The notes under the pieces: model-generated
Databases searched by the model: none
Seen by the model: only the letters and a program-made list of their open reading frames with translations
What the model was told of the DNA's origin: nothing
Part shown: in pieces, positions 15,601 to 27,500 of the stretch
Numbering within the stretch: position 1 is the first letter of the stretch
Layout of the letters: every line of letters starts with the position of its first letter
Assembly: GCA_000231825.2 (NCBI GenBank)
Contig: JH720353.1
Location: 51,565 to 115,564, forward strand
DNA from: Tetrahymena elliotti 4EA
Taxonomy: Eukaryota; Ciliophora; Oligohymenophorea; Hymenostomatida; Tetrahymenidae
DNA: 64,000 bases
Direction: 5' to 3'
Position numbers and translations under genes: made by a program

Positions 15601-16218
15601 GTTTACCTCATTAATATTTGTCATTGATATTCCCCAATAAACCTAGATGTATAAGCATTGGTCTCAAACCATTACTAATTTGGAAGAATTTACTCAAATA
15701 ACGATCTGTTATTATTTAAAGCAAAATTGATCATCTTAAGATTTCAAAAGATAAGCAATAGAGTAGTTTTTTTCTTTACAAGTTTATTTCAATTTTTAAT
15801 ATATTAATATTTTCAAGACTCTTTATTAATATAAAAATTATTTTAAAAAGAATAAAATAACAGTAATGTACAATCTACTAAGCCAAAACAAGATCAGACC
15901 ATTTTTAACAAATCCAATGATAATGTCTTTATTAGAAAAAAGAAAATGCAATCTAATTCAATAAATTTAGAACCACACTAACTTAGTTAATTAGAATGGA
16001 AGCATTCTATAAATATATCTTCTTAGATTTCTGATCATAATATGGATACTAATAAACTTAAAGTATAAGGAATAATATCATAAAATAACTCATTTTAGCA
16101 TAGTATATTTTGTCCATCATCTAAAATTTAATAAAAATACCTAGCAGATGATGAATAGAGTAATTTTGATGCTCAATCTGAACAATTTTAAAAATATGTT
16201 ATTAGCTCAATTTAATGA
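6601..16218 (+). CDS. Giant multi-pass membrane protein, paralogue of the preceding gene (about 3082 aa)
   Basis: Starts at ATG 6601 and stops at TGA 16216; introns are 9533-9628, 10112-10170, 10330-10403, 14896-14953 and 15782-15863, all GT-AG and phase-consistent. A hydrophobic signal segment (residues about 3-22) precedes a furin-like Cys cluster (CGKFCDQCDQDGCILCD). About 2000 residues of strand-rich sequence, possibly beta-propeller-like, follow. Then come beta-helix-like GGALYV, GGALFL and GGAIRQ repeats near 13170-13350, and a Cys-rich block (CRVCEEGSYSLYE, CQKCPDGSSSC, YWRSDNQ, GYMGPLCSSCD). The C-terminus has about eight membrane segments, with KYKYGFNYIEY matching KYKYGYYFLDY of the paralogue, and a hydrophilic tail. 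It is probably a surface receptor or adhesion protein. The paralogue's intron at 4102 is absent here, so the coding exon 10404-14895 is about 4.5 kb. Confidence 0.88.
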
Positions 16219-17025
16219 ATAAAAAATAGAAATAAAATATAAAATTAACAATTAAATCTTGTTTAAATTTATATATAAACTTGTAAATATATTAAATTAT
16301 TTTAATTTACTAAAAATAATTCTAAAAATATTAAAATATCAATAAATATTTAATTTTTAAATAACATTTTGTTTGTCTATTAAATTTTTGATATACCAAT
16401 TTATTGATTAAAACAATTGTTTTTTTAAGTGCTAGTTGTTTATTATGATAAGACAAGAATAAATTCAAATTACTGTAATTATTTTTTATTTACATTTGAA
16501 AAAATATTTAAAATTTCATTATAATTTTATGTTTCATTATTACTGGCGAAAATAGGATATTTAATTAACTAAGAATTAATTAATTCTATAAAAAAAATCT
16601 AATTAAACATTTCATAGATAATTAGTGTCTAAAGTATTTAAGTGTAGAAATTAAAAAAAATGATTGATGTCAAAAGTGATGAATTTCTCAAAATATAATA
16701 AAATATTAAATAAGAAATTAAATATTTCTCAAATATTAAAATTTTAAAATATTTTTTGCTTTAAAAATATAAAGACGGAACAAAATTATATTTTTGTTAA
16801 GAAGAGATTTTATTTTTTTTAAGTATTCATGATAACATAACTACAAAATTATTATATTTTTCTTAATAAAAGCGCTAAATATATTTTTAATTTTATTAAT
16901 AATTATTCCACCAAATATTTAACAGATTTTTACTAGTTATAAATAGTTAATTTGAAACTTGAATTTATTTATTAAAAAATAATAAATAAAAGTAATTAAT
17001 TATTATGTTAAATAATACATTTTAA
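16219..17025. other. Intergenic region (convergent gene ends)
   Basis: About 800 bp of very AT-rich sequence between the 3' ends of two convergent genes. I see no ORF with coding character and no RNA gene. Confidence 0.6.
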
Positions 17026-19105
17026 TCATTCCTCTTTCATCTAGTTTTTGTAGATTGAATTCTGTTATTCCATATAACCCATTTAAAAATTATTATTGCT
17101 GAATTACATATGTTGTTAATTTTAATCTATATTGTTTTAAAAGTTATTTTATTGGCTGTTATTTTCAATTGATTGCTTAAAAAAATTTGGATTTATTTAA
17201 TTTTTAAATTCGGCAATCTAATTTCTTGAATTATAAAATGGAACAGGTGTATTTTTAGATTTTGATGAAGAATTTTCAAAACTTTTTTTTTCACTTATTA
17301 AGCTATGTTGCTGTAGTTAGCTGTATAAACCTTCAGCTTTTTCAGAAATTTCTTAATTTTTATGGCTTGTAAATTATTCTATTATATTGAATAAACCAAG
17401 TTCTTAAATTTCTTTCATGCATTTTCTAAATTATTAGTCATTAGCAAAAAGAGTAATTTATTTGAAAAGAGAACAAAAACCTGTAATAACTACATTCATC
17501 AAATCTACATCTGAGTTAAATTTAGAGAATAGCATTTCTATAAAATGTAATACACTTTTTTTCTCTATTAAATGTATTATTGTATCAGCTGTAGCGCTGC
17601 TAACTAAATTTGCTAAGAAAAATGCTAATTCTTTTTTTACTCTAAAAGAAGAATCATCCATTAAACTTTTCATTAAAGGTGAATATATTTTTTAATCAAG
17701 AATTTTATCCTATATTTTCTATTCTGGAATAGAAGAGATATTAGAAATAATAAACGCTGATTTAAATCTATATTATTCTTAGCTTGATTCAATTACTTTA
17801 ACTAATGAAATTAAAATTCCGTTATCAACTAACTTTTCCATTGATTCATCAAGACATTCTCCAACAATTGTGTTGATTAAATTAAGTGAAGATGCTATTA
17901 ATTTAGGGTTATTATATATCAGCCAGGCTAAAGCATTATAATCCTCTTCTGTGCATTCAGAAATATTTGAAGGTTCATATAAAATTAGATTCTACAAACA
18001 ATTTATTACATATTTTTTCCTTGAATCAGTATTAACAATTTTCAATAGCAAAAGCATCAGAGGAGTAAATTAGTATATCTATTTAATAAAAATGATTGAA
18101 TATTTTTTAATCATCACCAAAATATTTCAAGCTAAACAATTTTAATAACAAAAGTATTATATTTATACCTCTACTCTTTGTATTTCAGGAATGTACCTAA
18201 TGAAATTCCAGATGAAAAATAAGAATGAATCCAAAAACCCTTCAATTTCCTTTTCTTCACTTTGCTCAATAACATTTAAGACAGCAACTGTAATATCTCT
18301 ATCAACCATTTCAGAGCAAAAAAATGGGCCAAATGTCGAATCCCCTGCAAAATTTCCCATAGTATGGAAAAGCTTTTTAAATCAAGTAAAAATGAATTTG
18401 AAATAATGCATTGTTATTTATTTTAAATGTACATACGTTATCAATAATTTTGGATGATTTTGAATGCTAAAGTGTCTCTATAAAGTGATTAAATATATGC
18501 TTATCCACCATTTCATCTAAACTCTATTTACTAATTATGCTTGAAAGCTAAGCTAATATACAATAGCTATAACATTAAATATCTTCGTACTATAAATATT
18601 TCATAGATGTATATACTGAGCAAAATACGTGTAAATTATATTTAATCATTAAATTTAAAACAGAGGTTGTTTCAACAATAACATCTTTATAGACATAATA
18701 CCTAACCCATTAATTAAGCTATTTCATAATATCTTAACATTATAGAATATCTTTCATTTTATGAGAATCTTATAATTATTCCATAGCTTTATTAAGTTCC
18801 TTAGGTATTTCTAAGATATTTGGTACTTGATTTATGCTTTATGCTGAATGAAAATTATTTTATATATCTTGATTTTAAGAATTTTGATTGTTTTCTTCAA
18901 AATATTGCTCTTAATTTTGATTTGTTTCACTAACTTAATGAGAATCATTCTCAAATAATTTGCTGTATAATTAGTGTATGGTCTTCAAACGTTTTGATTG
19001 CAGTTCTTGCTGCATTTTCTTTCTTCTAATTTCTACTCTAAACTCATTTTTCTTATGTGATATAACATTTTTAATCTAATCTTCTTCTTCTTCGTAATAA
19101 TCCAT
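17026..19105 (-). CDS. Importin-alpha-like nuclear import receptor (641 aa)
   Basis: Exons run 19105-18437, 18372-18169 and 18078-17026; introns of 64 and 90 bp both fall between codons. The N-terminus is acidic, then has a basic importin-beta-binding type segment (KKNEFRVEIRRKKMQQELQS, about residues 18-37), the hallmark of importin-alpha. The rest is made of armadillo-type helical repeats, for example FIISNISSIPEQKI and FFLANLVSSATADTI, where the W...N ladder of canonical importin-alpha is only partly kept. The tail is rich in Gln and Asn. By family knowledge it carries classical-NLS cargo into the nucleus together with importin-beta. It is about 100 residues longer than typical members and divergent, so cargo choice may be specialised; ciliates have several such paralogues. 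Confidence 0.85.
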
Positions 19106-19992
19106 TTCTAATGTATTTACTAATTTTTTTTATTAAACAAATTTTATCAATTTAAAAATTTAGAGATCAACTAGTTAATAATCATATAATATACATCTGA
19201 TTTTCGCGCTTTTAACTTAATAGTTTTCATAAGAGTTTGGAAGAATCTAATTTAGTTTATTAAATTTTGCGCAAAATATTAAAAATATTAATTATTAAAT
19301 AAATTTAGCAAGAAATTAAGATCATCTTGTTTTGTTTCAAAAACCAGATATCTTATTTCTGTTACTATGAATTAAACTAAAAAAATTTATACAAAATATC
19401 TTAACAATAATAAGATAATTTTAAAAGCTCAATAAAAATGTTTCATTTATTAAAATGTACATTAATTACTGAAATAAAACACTTAACTGATAGCCCTCTT
19501 TTAAATAAAGATTTTTCTTTAAATTTTGGTTTTGAAAATATCTTAATTATATTGTTCAATAAAATCTATTTTTTCAACAAAAAAAAAGGATAATTATTTT
19601 AATACTTTTGTCACCAAAAATGATTAGATTTATCATAATAAATTAAATTGTGTCCCTTTTAAGAAAATAAACTAAAATTTATTTGGCATATTTGATTGTT
19701 TTTATTTCAAATTTTTTTTTCAAAACTTTTATCTAGAGTTTATTCAAACTTAGATTTAATTCTTGTAGCCTTTTTTTGCAAATAATTAGGTTTACTCAGA
19801 AGAAAGACAAAAATAATTATGAAGATCAAAATATTGAGTTAATAGAATACTTTGAAAATAAAGAAAGCTTGAATTTGTATTAATACTTTATACTATTATG
19901 AAAATAAATTTAAAAATATTTTTTAAAAACAATAATAGATTAAATATGGAATTGAAATTCATAAAACAACATTTTAAAGTAAAATTTGAAAC
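19106..19992. other. Intergenic region
   Basis: Spacer between the start of the importin-alpha gene and the stop of the next minus-strand gene. Short open stretches exist (for example 19790-19890 on the plus strand), but they lack convincing codon structure. No feature is called. Confidence 0.5.
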
Positions 19993-21427
19993 TCATGATT
20001 TAGAATTCTCTTCTGTTAATACAACATCTTTTCCATTTAAAGTATTTTTTGAGGAAAATGGTGCTTGTACTTGTGTCTTCTTGAATAGAGTATTTCTTAA
20101 CTTTGAACCTATACTCTTTGCAGGTGGTCTAGTTAATTTTTCTGAAGTTAAACCTGGAGAACTATCTGGATCTTGATCACTTTTGCTTTCTTTAATACAT
20201 ACACCTCTTATTTGCTCCATCATTTTAGATTCATTATCTCTAAAATCTTCCATAACTTTTTTCATTTCTGACTATTTTATCATAGACAAGTTATCAAAAT
20301 CAAGCTAAGTAATTATAGTCTGACCAATAGTTAAGAATTTAAATATTGTTAAAATCAAAGAAAAGACACTTGATGTAAAAGATAATATTGCCTAAATAAT
20401 TTTAAATTATAAAAATTAATCAATCATTTCAAAATAATAAAATTTTTACAGTTAAATCCAAAGACGAGATAGCTTATGAAAAGAATACAATTTGTACGAA
20501 AAGCATAGGCACGTGCTCTGTAATGGCTTCTTGTATAACTCTTATCATTCTATTATTTACAGCCTTACCTTGGAGAGTTGGAAAAACTAATTTAGTAAAC
20601 CAATTTGATGGTATTACAGTTGTGTTACAGGGAGAAATTACATCAAGTAAATCTGCAAATGCATTAAAATTACCAAAACTTGCAACCCAATAATAACTTT
20701 ATAAATTAAAAGGATGTTTTAATAAAATCTTCTGAAATTGTTAATAAATTTACTCATTAATGTTGTTATGTTAGCTACTCAAAGACTACTTTTGCACATT
20801 ATATTAATAAACTTTTTAGAATAGAGAAATTTATGTAATGACTAAAATAATGAGCCATACTGTTAATAGATCATATCGACTGTGCTGCTTGAGCACAACT
20901 AAAAAGCAAAATTGTGTATAGCTATTTAGTCTATTTTATTGACTGAAAAGAAGTTAAATTATATAAAGAAGATTTTTATATCCAAAAATTTAAATATTCA
21001 TTAGCTTAGTCTTAATACTATCAACAAATCTAGTTGGGCAATCAGGTTAGCCACCTAATCTAATTCCTGGAACAAGATGATTTGTTTATTTAATAACTAT
21101 AGACACAAGATAAATTTCATAAAGCATAGTAACAATTGCAAATATGCCATATAAAATATGTGATTTCCAAGAAACTCCTCTTCCCATCTTATCAAGTAAT
21201 TCATCATACTCTGATAAGGGATAAGGACCTAAATAGCAAATAATCTAGTAAATAACAAAGAAAACGGCAAGAATAGTTTTTAGATACATGTGTTCCTCTA
21301 AATACTCATTTAAAACAATAGTGTTTTCATCAAATTCAAAATATCTATTAGATATTATCAGTTAAAAATTTTTAAATAATTTAAAATTTTCTTTTTTTTC
21401 TTTTTTGTCATGTTTTGAAAATTCCAT
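19993..21427 (-). CDS. Multi-pass membrane protein of unknown function (458 aa)
   Basis: Exons 21427-20450 and 20391-19993 are joined across a 58-bp intron falling between codons. The N-terminus is lysine-rich and cytosolic-looking. Hydrophobic segments follow (TILAVFFVIYQIICYLG, HILYGIFAIVTMLYEIYLV, LLTVWLIILVITQISLF, HVPMLFVQIVFFSQAI and SFTSSVFSLILTIFKFL), so about six passes. The C-terminal tail of about 100 residues is charged and hydrophilic. Between the second and third segments is a conserved-looking soluble stretch with PGIRLGGQPDCPTRFVDSIK. I do not recognise the family and assign no transport or channel function. The start is the first ATG after an AT-rich, non-coding leader, 163 bp from the stop of the upstream gene on the same strand. 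Confidence 0.8.
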
Positions 21428-21589
21428 TTTTAGTGTTATTGAAAAAAATGAAAAAATTCAATTTAAAATTTAAATGAGAGATTTAATAAAATATTTTAAA
21501 TTTTAATAAAGTTTTTTTAAATCAAGAAAATTGAGCAAAATAATTTCTTATTTTTCAGTATTTTTTTGGGTCAAAAATACATTTTTTGA

Positions 21590-24500
21590 TCAATTAAATG
21601 TTTACGTATCTAAAGAAACAAGTGCATTAATGATTTTCCATACTAGTTTATTGAGCATACTGCCAATATGAGATCTTGAGGGAGGTTTATGAGATTCAAA
21701 TATTCTCTCTCTTGTTGAGTAGGCTAAACTAACATTAACAAAAGTAAGAAATTAGTAATCCATTTCGCAAGCCATGAAGTATGGATTTTAGTAGCATGTT
21801 GAATAAATGGATTTCAGAGCACTAATAGAAAGATTCTTAACTTTTAATGTAGAAGCAGGCATACATCTTAATCTTTCTAAAAGCAACTCTTCATCATAAT
21901 TTTATAAATTTTAGGAGTCAAAAAAGTAAGGACACAAAACACTTAAAGGTGCTCTTTTTTTCTAATTATTTTATGTAAAAAATATTTTTTTTTTGTCATT
22001 TTAATTAAAAAATTCTTACAAATAATTTATTGAATATTGCCTTCTATCCATAAGACATATCTAATCCAAAATTAGATTTTCTACTGAGTGTTGGAGATCT
22101 TTTTTATGTTAATTAAGCAGAATTTGGTTATGGTATATTTATTGAAGAGTCTATTTATCCATAAATAGGGGGTAGTTAGTTACTCTTTTTAAGTGGTTAA
22201 GATTATTTTATTAAAGGACTTTCATTCTATTTAGATTCATCTTCAATTGGCCTTAGCTTTGGGGTGTTTTGTACTGAATTTGCTGACTAGAAAGTAGGTA
22301 AGTTAGTAGATAAAGCATCTTGTATTAAATCTTTATCTTCATTAGTTAAAGAAAGAGTTGGTGTAGTTTATATTTTTGAGAAATAATTATCACCCTTATT
22401 AGCAAACGTTTAAGTAAATTTAACAAAAAATTCATTAATATTTTCTCCTGGATAAATTGAGCAGCATTCTACTAAAAAGCAGTAGAGAGGATAATCGAAA
22501 TATAAATTTGAAATATTTCCAAAAATTTCTTCTAAGTTAACTTCATTCATTTTATAGGGGTTAAAAGCAAGCGGGTTTGTTATGCTAAATAAAGGGAAAT
22601 TTCTGTAGTCAAAATCAAAATCAAGAATAAGATCCTCCTTGCCTATACTCAGGAGTTTTCTGATATCATTTAAAGAAGAATATAATTCAGTCTTCTTTTG
22701 GTAATCGTTTTCAGGTATACCTCCTTAAAATTTCATTACTGAATGCCAAGGACGGACCATAATTTTAACTTCTTCAGTATTTTCTGTATCCCAAAAGTGT
22801 TTAATGTAAGAATTCTCTTACTTTTCAACCATGATTTATCCATTTTCAATACAGCTCACAACACCCTTTTCAAAATTATTTTTATCAGTTAATTCAAATA
22901 AATGAATACCTAAAATTACTTAGGTAAATTTTGAAAAGCACAAAATTTCTAATTTAGAAAATTCGTTTTATTTAAATATATATATTGATGAATTACCTTT
23001 TGGAGATGTGACAAATAATATGATGGCACTATAAATGTTTAAAAGCTTTTGTCTGTGTAGGCTAAGAAAATATTAAAAATATTATAAAAAGAAATTAATG
23101 ATAAATGAATTAATTACCAATTGATTAAAGAGAATTAAATTGCTTTTTTAATTAAGGTTTTTTAGGTACTGTATTATTTAAGGCCTAACTTGTATTTGCA
23201 AAATTAGTACCTTTTTCTTTTTCAAATAGAGTAAATGTTCGTGTCATGTTGCTTTCCATTTAGAAATTGTCTTGATTTATCAACTCTGAAAAAGCTAAGA
23301 AAAATGCACTTTCATGCACAAAATTCTCTATAGAGCGTACTAAAACATGTCTTATAGTTCTAAATACTTTTTTTTCACTTAATATTATACTTAAAAGATT
23401 ATACCAGCTTTCTTAACGATTTCTTCTATGATCACTAAAGATTATAGTTTCAAGATAAAGATTATTTTCTTAAATATCTGCAAATCCTTTGGCTATTCCA
23501 TCTATATATTCTTGTTCATTATAATCTTCTTTAGAAAGTTTAATTTCTCTATCAATCCCTATAGCCTTGATTCTAGGTTGAAACTCAAATATCAAAGGAA
23601 TAAGCTTACTCCAAACTAATCCACTAATCTAATAAAATTAAAATATTTTGTTAATATTTTTTCACATAGGTTGAATTGCTACTTACTTTGTTACCACTCA
23701 AATAAATTTCTTCAAGGAATTCACTCTTGATGTTTAAATTACTCAAATCTATAAATGTTTGGAGAAGATTTCTCGATGCTACTCTGGTTTGAATGCAATT
23801 CTCAAGGTGAATGATTTTGAGCTGAGAAAAAACTGTATTACTTAGAGATAATATAGATTTAATTAATGATGTTTTATATCTATCCTTCTTTGTATCATAA
23901 TAGTAAACAGTTGCACCACTACAGTTTGATATTTTTAATTTTTGCAATGTAGATTTTTCCTACATGCAAGTGAGCTTATTTGTGATTTAAGTAATTTATT
24001 TATCCTCTACATCACAATCTGATAAATCTAAATTTAGTAATCCATTTACAATTAAAACTTCAGATATGAATTTCTCCCATACTTTTTAAGATTTAAAATG
24101 GTTTCCTTTGAAATTTAGACCTATCACAAAATAAAAAAATCTTGATAAAAATAAAAATAATTATTGATTTTACTTGATATGTTCAATTATTTTTTTTGCA
24201 ATCTTTATTCTTTTAAAGCCTCAGCAAAAACCTCTGTCTTGTTGTTATCCATTGCACAATATGAAAGGTCTAAATTTTCAAGAACTCTTTGAAAGGTGTT
24301 AAACAAAGATGTGAAAAATACTCTCCAACCGTCATGATGGACAGATGAATTTTTGGAAAGATTCAAATCTATTAAATTTGGATAAGTTTATGATTGCAAC
24401 AATTTATTGAAGGCTTCTGAAATCTAGTTAATGGAATCATTATTTAGCAGACATTCAGATAAATTAAGATGTGTAATTTCAGAATTTTCTAAAAAAGCTA

Positions 24501-27500
24501 AAATTAGTGCATACCATGCTTAAGGTTTAATTGTTTGATTCAAACTTAAATCTAATTGCTCTAAAGAATTCGTTTTGTTTTCTTAAAGTCCCAAGCAAAT
24601 TTACTCAATCGCTTTCTCACATAAAGAGCAGTTTCTCAAACTTAAATATTTTAATTATTATGATTTTGCTTTCATAAGATTTTTTAGGCTCAACCCTGTA
24701 TTTTCTTTATCTGCTTTAAGATAAGGATTGTCTGCAATAGAAAACCTTTCTAAATTTTTAATATGATTAACTATCTAAGAGACAGCTGCATTTAAACTAC
24801 TTCCTGTGAGTCCAACATTTTCTAAATAAACTCCTGTTATGGTAGCAGAAAAAACGAAGAATCCTTTAAGGATATTTGTCCATTAAGTATCAATAATTTC
24901 AGTACCTTTAGAGAGCTTTATGATTAAATCAGTTATCTAGCAATCTAAATTTGGAGAAATTTATTAATTAACAAATATAAATATGATTTTATAGAATTAC
25001 TTTAAAGATTTTGTTCTTCAGAAAGATTTTTTTAGTTTAATTCCAGCCAAACTGTTTAAATTTTATCAGGGTATTTTATGTATAATTCTAATTACTTAAT
25101 CTTGTTAAAAGATGTAAGGATATCTATTATTTTTAAATAAATTTTATTAAAATTTTAATTTTAATTTAGTATTTACTTTTAAGAATATCAATACAGCCAA
25201 CCTGACTGCTGGCACACATTTCTCCTAATACAAACTTTTGCAAAATTTTTTAGGAGGAATTAGACTCTAAATCAAATCCAAATTTTTATTTGACTTTTTA
25301 AGTAATTTCCTTTCTATTGTTTCTGAAAATGTGCATATTTTAATTTAAATTACTCTTATATTCAACATTTTAAATTGATACATTATTGCAAAAATAAAGC
25401 AAGAAATTATTTTTTAGTTAAACTAGCATTTTTCTAGAAATTAAATTATTTTAAAATGTGATATCATTAAGCCCATAAATACTTTTTTCAATTGGATCTT
25501 ATAATGTCTTCTTATTTGCTTGCTTAAGACCTTTAAGGAGGCATTCTGCAATTTAATCATTTATTTTGTTGTCATTTAAATTTATTTCAATAAGGTTAAT
25601 CTACTTTTAACTTAAGAGCTTAAAAATGACATTTTACCAAATTAATCCAGCTTATTTATCTTCTGAAAGCATGTAATTACCTTTCATAATAAATTTACTT
25701 AGTTTCATCATAGGAATACTCTAGTTTTTAACTTCTAATTGAGCTTCTTCCAAGGCTTCAAGTATATCTAATTTTGTCAGAATAAAAAAAATTAGATCAT
25801 TCATATCACGAAAAAATCTCAAAATTAAATGAAATTAAAAAAATATTGAACAAATAAAAATATGAAAAATGATACTGAATATTTTTGGTTTGTTTAATTC
25901 ACAATAAGAAACATCAATTTTTTCAAGAGAGTGACTGAAGTTTAACATGAGAGACTTTATCAGCATTTTCCATTACTTTTCATCTATTAAAGGATTATTT
26001 GACAAATTTATTGATTTAAGACAATAAGTATTTTTTGAGTGGTTTGAAACTTCATAAAATAGTTTTTCTGAAATTTTTTGAGCTACAGTGTTTGAGGTAA
26101 TTGACCTTGATAATTCAATGCATTAGCAATTAATTATGAGTTCATAGATTATGATAGATAAATCATTAAGTTAATCTTCATTTTTTGGAATAAAATAACT
26201 ACCTGAAAGGTTCAATACTTTTAGCTGCTCTAATCTCTTTCTCTTTTTAGTTATAAACAAGTAAAGACTATCAAGGTGTTCGCTTATATCTCCTAGGTCT
26301 TGCATGTGGATTTCTTCTACATCTTTTAGGTAATCGAACACACATTAGAAAAATTTATTTAGCTTTCCTGTTTAAAAATAATTTTTAGTTTTGATATAAA
26401 AGTTTATTTTATAATTTACCAACTGCTTAAGGATTTCCAGAGATGTTAATATATCGAAGGGAAGTCTAAATATTTGCAGAGCCTTTGATTCTGTTAATAA
26501 TTATACTCAAACCTTAAGAAGTTATTTGAGTTTATGATAAATCTAAATGTCTAATCTTGGTGAAATTAAACACAGAATCAAAGAAGTGATATAGTAAAGT
26601 TTAGTTTTTCTTGCGGTATGTCTTGTTGCTTATGTTAATTTCTTAAGAATCTTCTATAGTATGTTTTAACAAAGTACTTGATCTGGTAATAGTTGAGTAC
26701 TTTAAAGGATGGATATCTTTTAAAAACACTTTGGAATGTTGTATTTGAGAGGCTGCATTATTATTTGGGCCTAAGCCAAATTAAAAATGGCCAAAATGTG
26801 TGCTTGTTTGTAAATTTTGGTGATTTTAAAAACCCTATTAATCATACAAAATATCACATTTTGAAAGATCAGTTTTAGAGAAATCTAATTATTTCAAACC
26901 AAATAATTTGCACTTATCTTTAGCCTTCTAAAATTCAACCATAAATTCTTATGCGCTATCTATATTGAAACTGCTTTCACTAAGATCTAAAGCAGTTATG
27001 GAGGGTTGTGAGAAAAAGATTTTGAAAACTCTTTACCATTAGCAATAGTGATTCTTTAATTTAAGTCCTTTTAGGTCAAGTGTCAAAATTCTAGAACCTG
27101 TATTTTCATAAGCTCGATTTAATGTTTTTATTCTAGGAATAAATTCTCCTTATTAGAATCTGATTGAATCTAACTTTGGAAATATTTTATAAATTGTTTA
27201 ATAAAATTCATCAAATTCAATTGAATATTTTCCTTTCCTACTTAATCCAAATTTCTTCAAATTAAATAAAGGTGTTCCAATTTTCTCTAATTCTTACATT
27301 GCTAATTTAAGAGCTCTCTCCAATTCTTCTAAATAAACTTTTTTATTAAAAATAAAATTAATTTTTTTTTCTTTTTTTTGTAAAAATATTGTTATTTACA
27401 ATATTCAAATTCCATATTTTCAAAAGCAAACTCTTCTAAAGTATATCCAAAAAGTGTAAAGAACTCAGTAATAAATTTTTTGAAATCGATTGGTTAAATA

